44,043 bases of DNA. Source: Candidatus Pseudobutyricicoccus lothianensis (GTDB lineage Bacteria > Bacillota > Clostridia > Oscillospirales > Butyricicoccaceae). The notes below the pieces were generated by a model. The model searched no databases. It was not told the origin of the DNA and was given only the letters and a program-made list of their open reading frames with translations. The DNA lies in contig CAJFRA010000020.1 of the NCBI GenBank assembly GCA_904419295.1, positions 1 to 44,043 of the forward strand, in the 5' to 3' direction. Positions 43,940 to 44,043 of the stretch are shown one piece after another. Numbering within the stretch: position 1 is the first letter of the stretch; every line of letters begins with the position of its first letter. A program made the position numbers and the translations under genes.

Positions 43940-44043
43940 ATGATCTTCTCCTCGTATAATAAGTTTCAAAGTTAATAATTTTAGGTATCAGCAGGCTTTG
44001 GGATGCCCGTGATACAATAGCTGTAGGACAGCAGGGGCAAGTT

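Overview
The window looks like a chromosomal segment spanning the replication origin of a moderately GC-rich, Gram-positive anaerobe of the class Clostridia, most likely Oscillospirales/Oscillospiraceae (gut 'Clostridium cluster IV' type). The basis is the Bacillota-type gene order dnaA-dnaN-yaaA-recF-remB-gyrB-gyrA, strong GGAGG ribosome binding sites, S-layer-homology (SLH) surface proteins, a Spo0A C-terminal-domain protein, a split transketolase, pyruvate phosphate dikinase, and the double-cubane YjiM/YjiL pair. This is inference from family content; no species is claimed. No rRNA, tRNA, CRISPR array, insertion sequence or prophage was recognised.

Layout. 1-3.1 kb: a P-type Ca2+-ATPase-like gene behind a consensus promoter and an attenuator-like leader, interrupted by one in-frame TAA. 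3.1-7.9 kb (minus strand): a TDT-family transporter with a cysteine-rich C_GCAxxG protein, then a split transketolase with an NAD(P)-malic enzyme, driven by a promoter with a dyad over its -10. 8.3-10.3 kb: an ornithine-cyclodeaminase-like enzyme, convergent with an overlapping HTH/Spo0A-C regulator pair, and a small DUF6506 protein. 10.5-15.1 kb: two convergent secreted SLH proteins, one with a leucine-rich repeat array. 15.3-19.7 kb: a polar amino-acid ABC importer operon with an M20 amidohydrolase inside it. 20.1-23.9 kb: ppdK and mnmA.

24-36 kb is the origin block: dnaA, an intergenic region with three perfect DnaA boxes, dnaN, an S4 protein, recF, remB, gyrB, a PspC-domain gene, gyrA, rnhA, then nifS-nifU and a DUF6483 gene. 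From mnmA leftward most genes are on the minus strand, and from dnaA to 36 kb all are on the plus strand. Most transcription therefore runs with forks leaving an origin near 25.6 kb.

36.1-44 kb (all minus strand): a YbaK editing protein, a YdcF/SanA membrane protein and an AAA ATPase in one operon; a beta-lactamase-fold serine hydrolase; the YjiL activator with the YjiM double-cubane reductase; and a TrpB2-type tryptophan synthase beta chain.

Metabolically, malic enzyme and PPDK both act at the pyruvate/PEP node, and transketolase links it to pentose phosphates. NifS and MnmA are functionally linked because cysteine desulfurase supplies sulfur for tRNA thiolation. The most unusual items are the nonsense codon plus altered M6 metal-site residue in the ATPase, its leader RNA, the stand-alone Spo0A-C regulator, the Ala-Ser quinolone-pocket sequence in GyrA, and a mosaic LRR segment.
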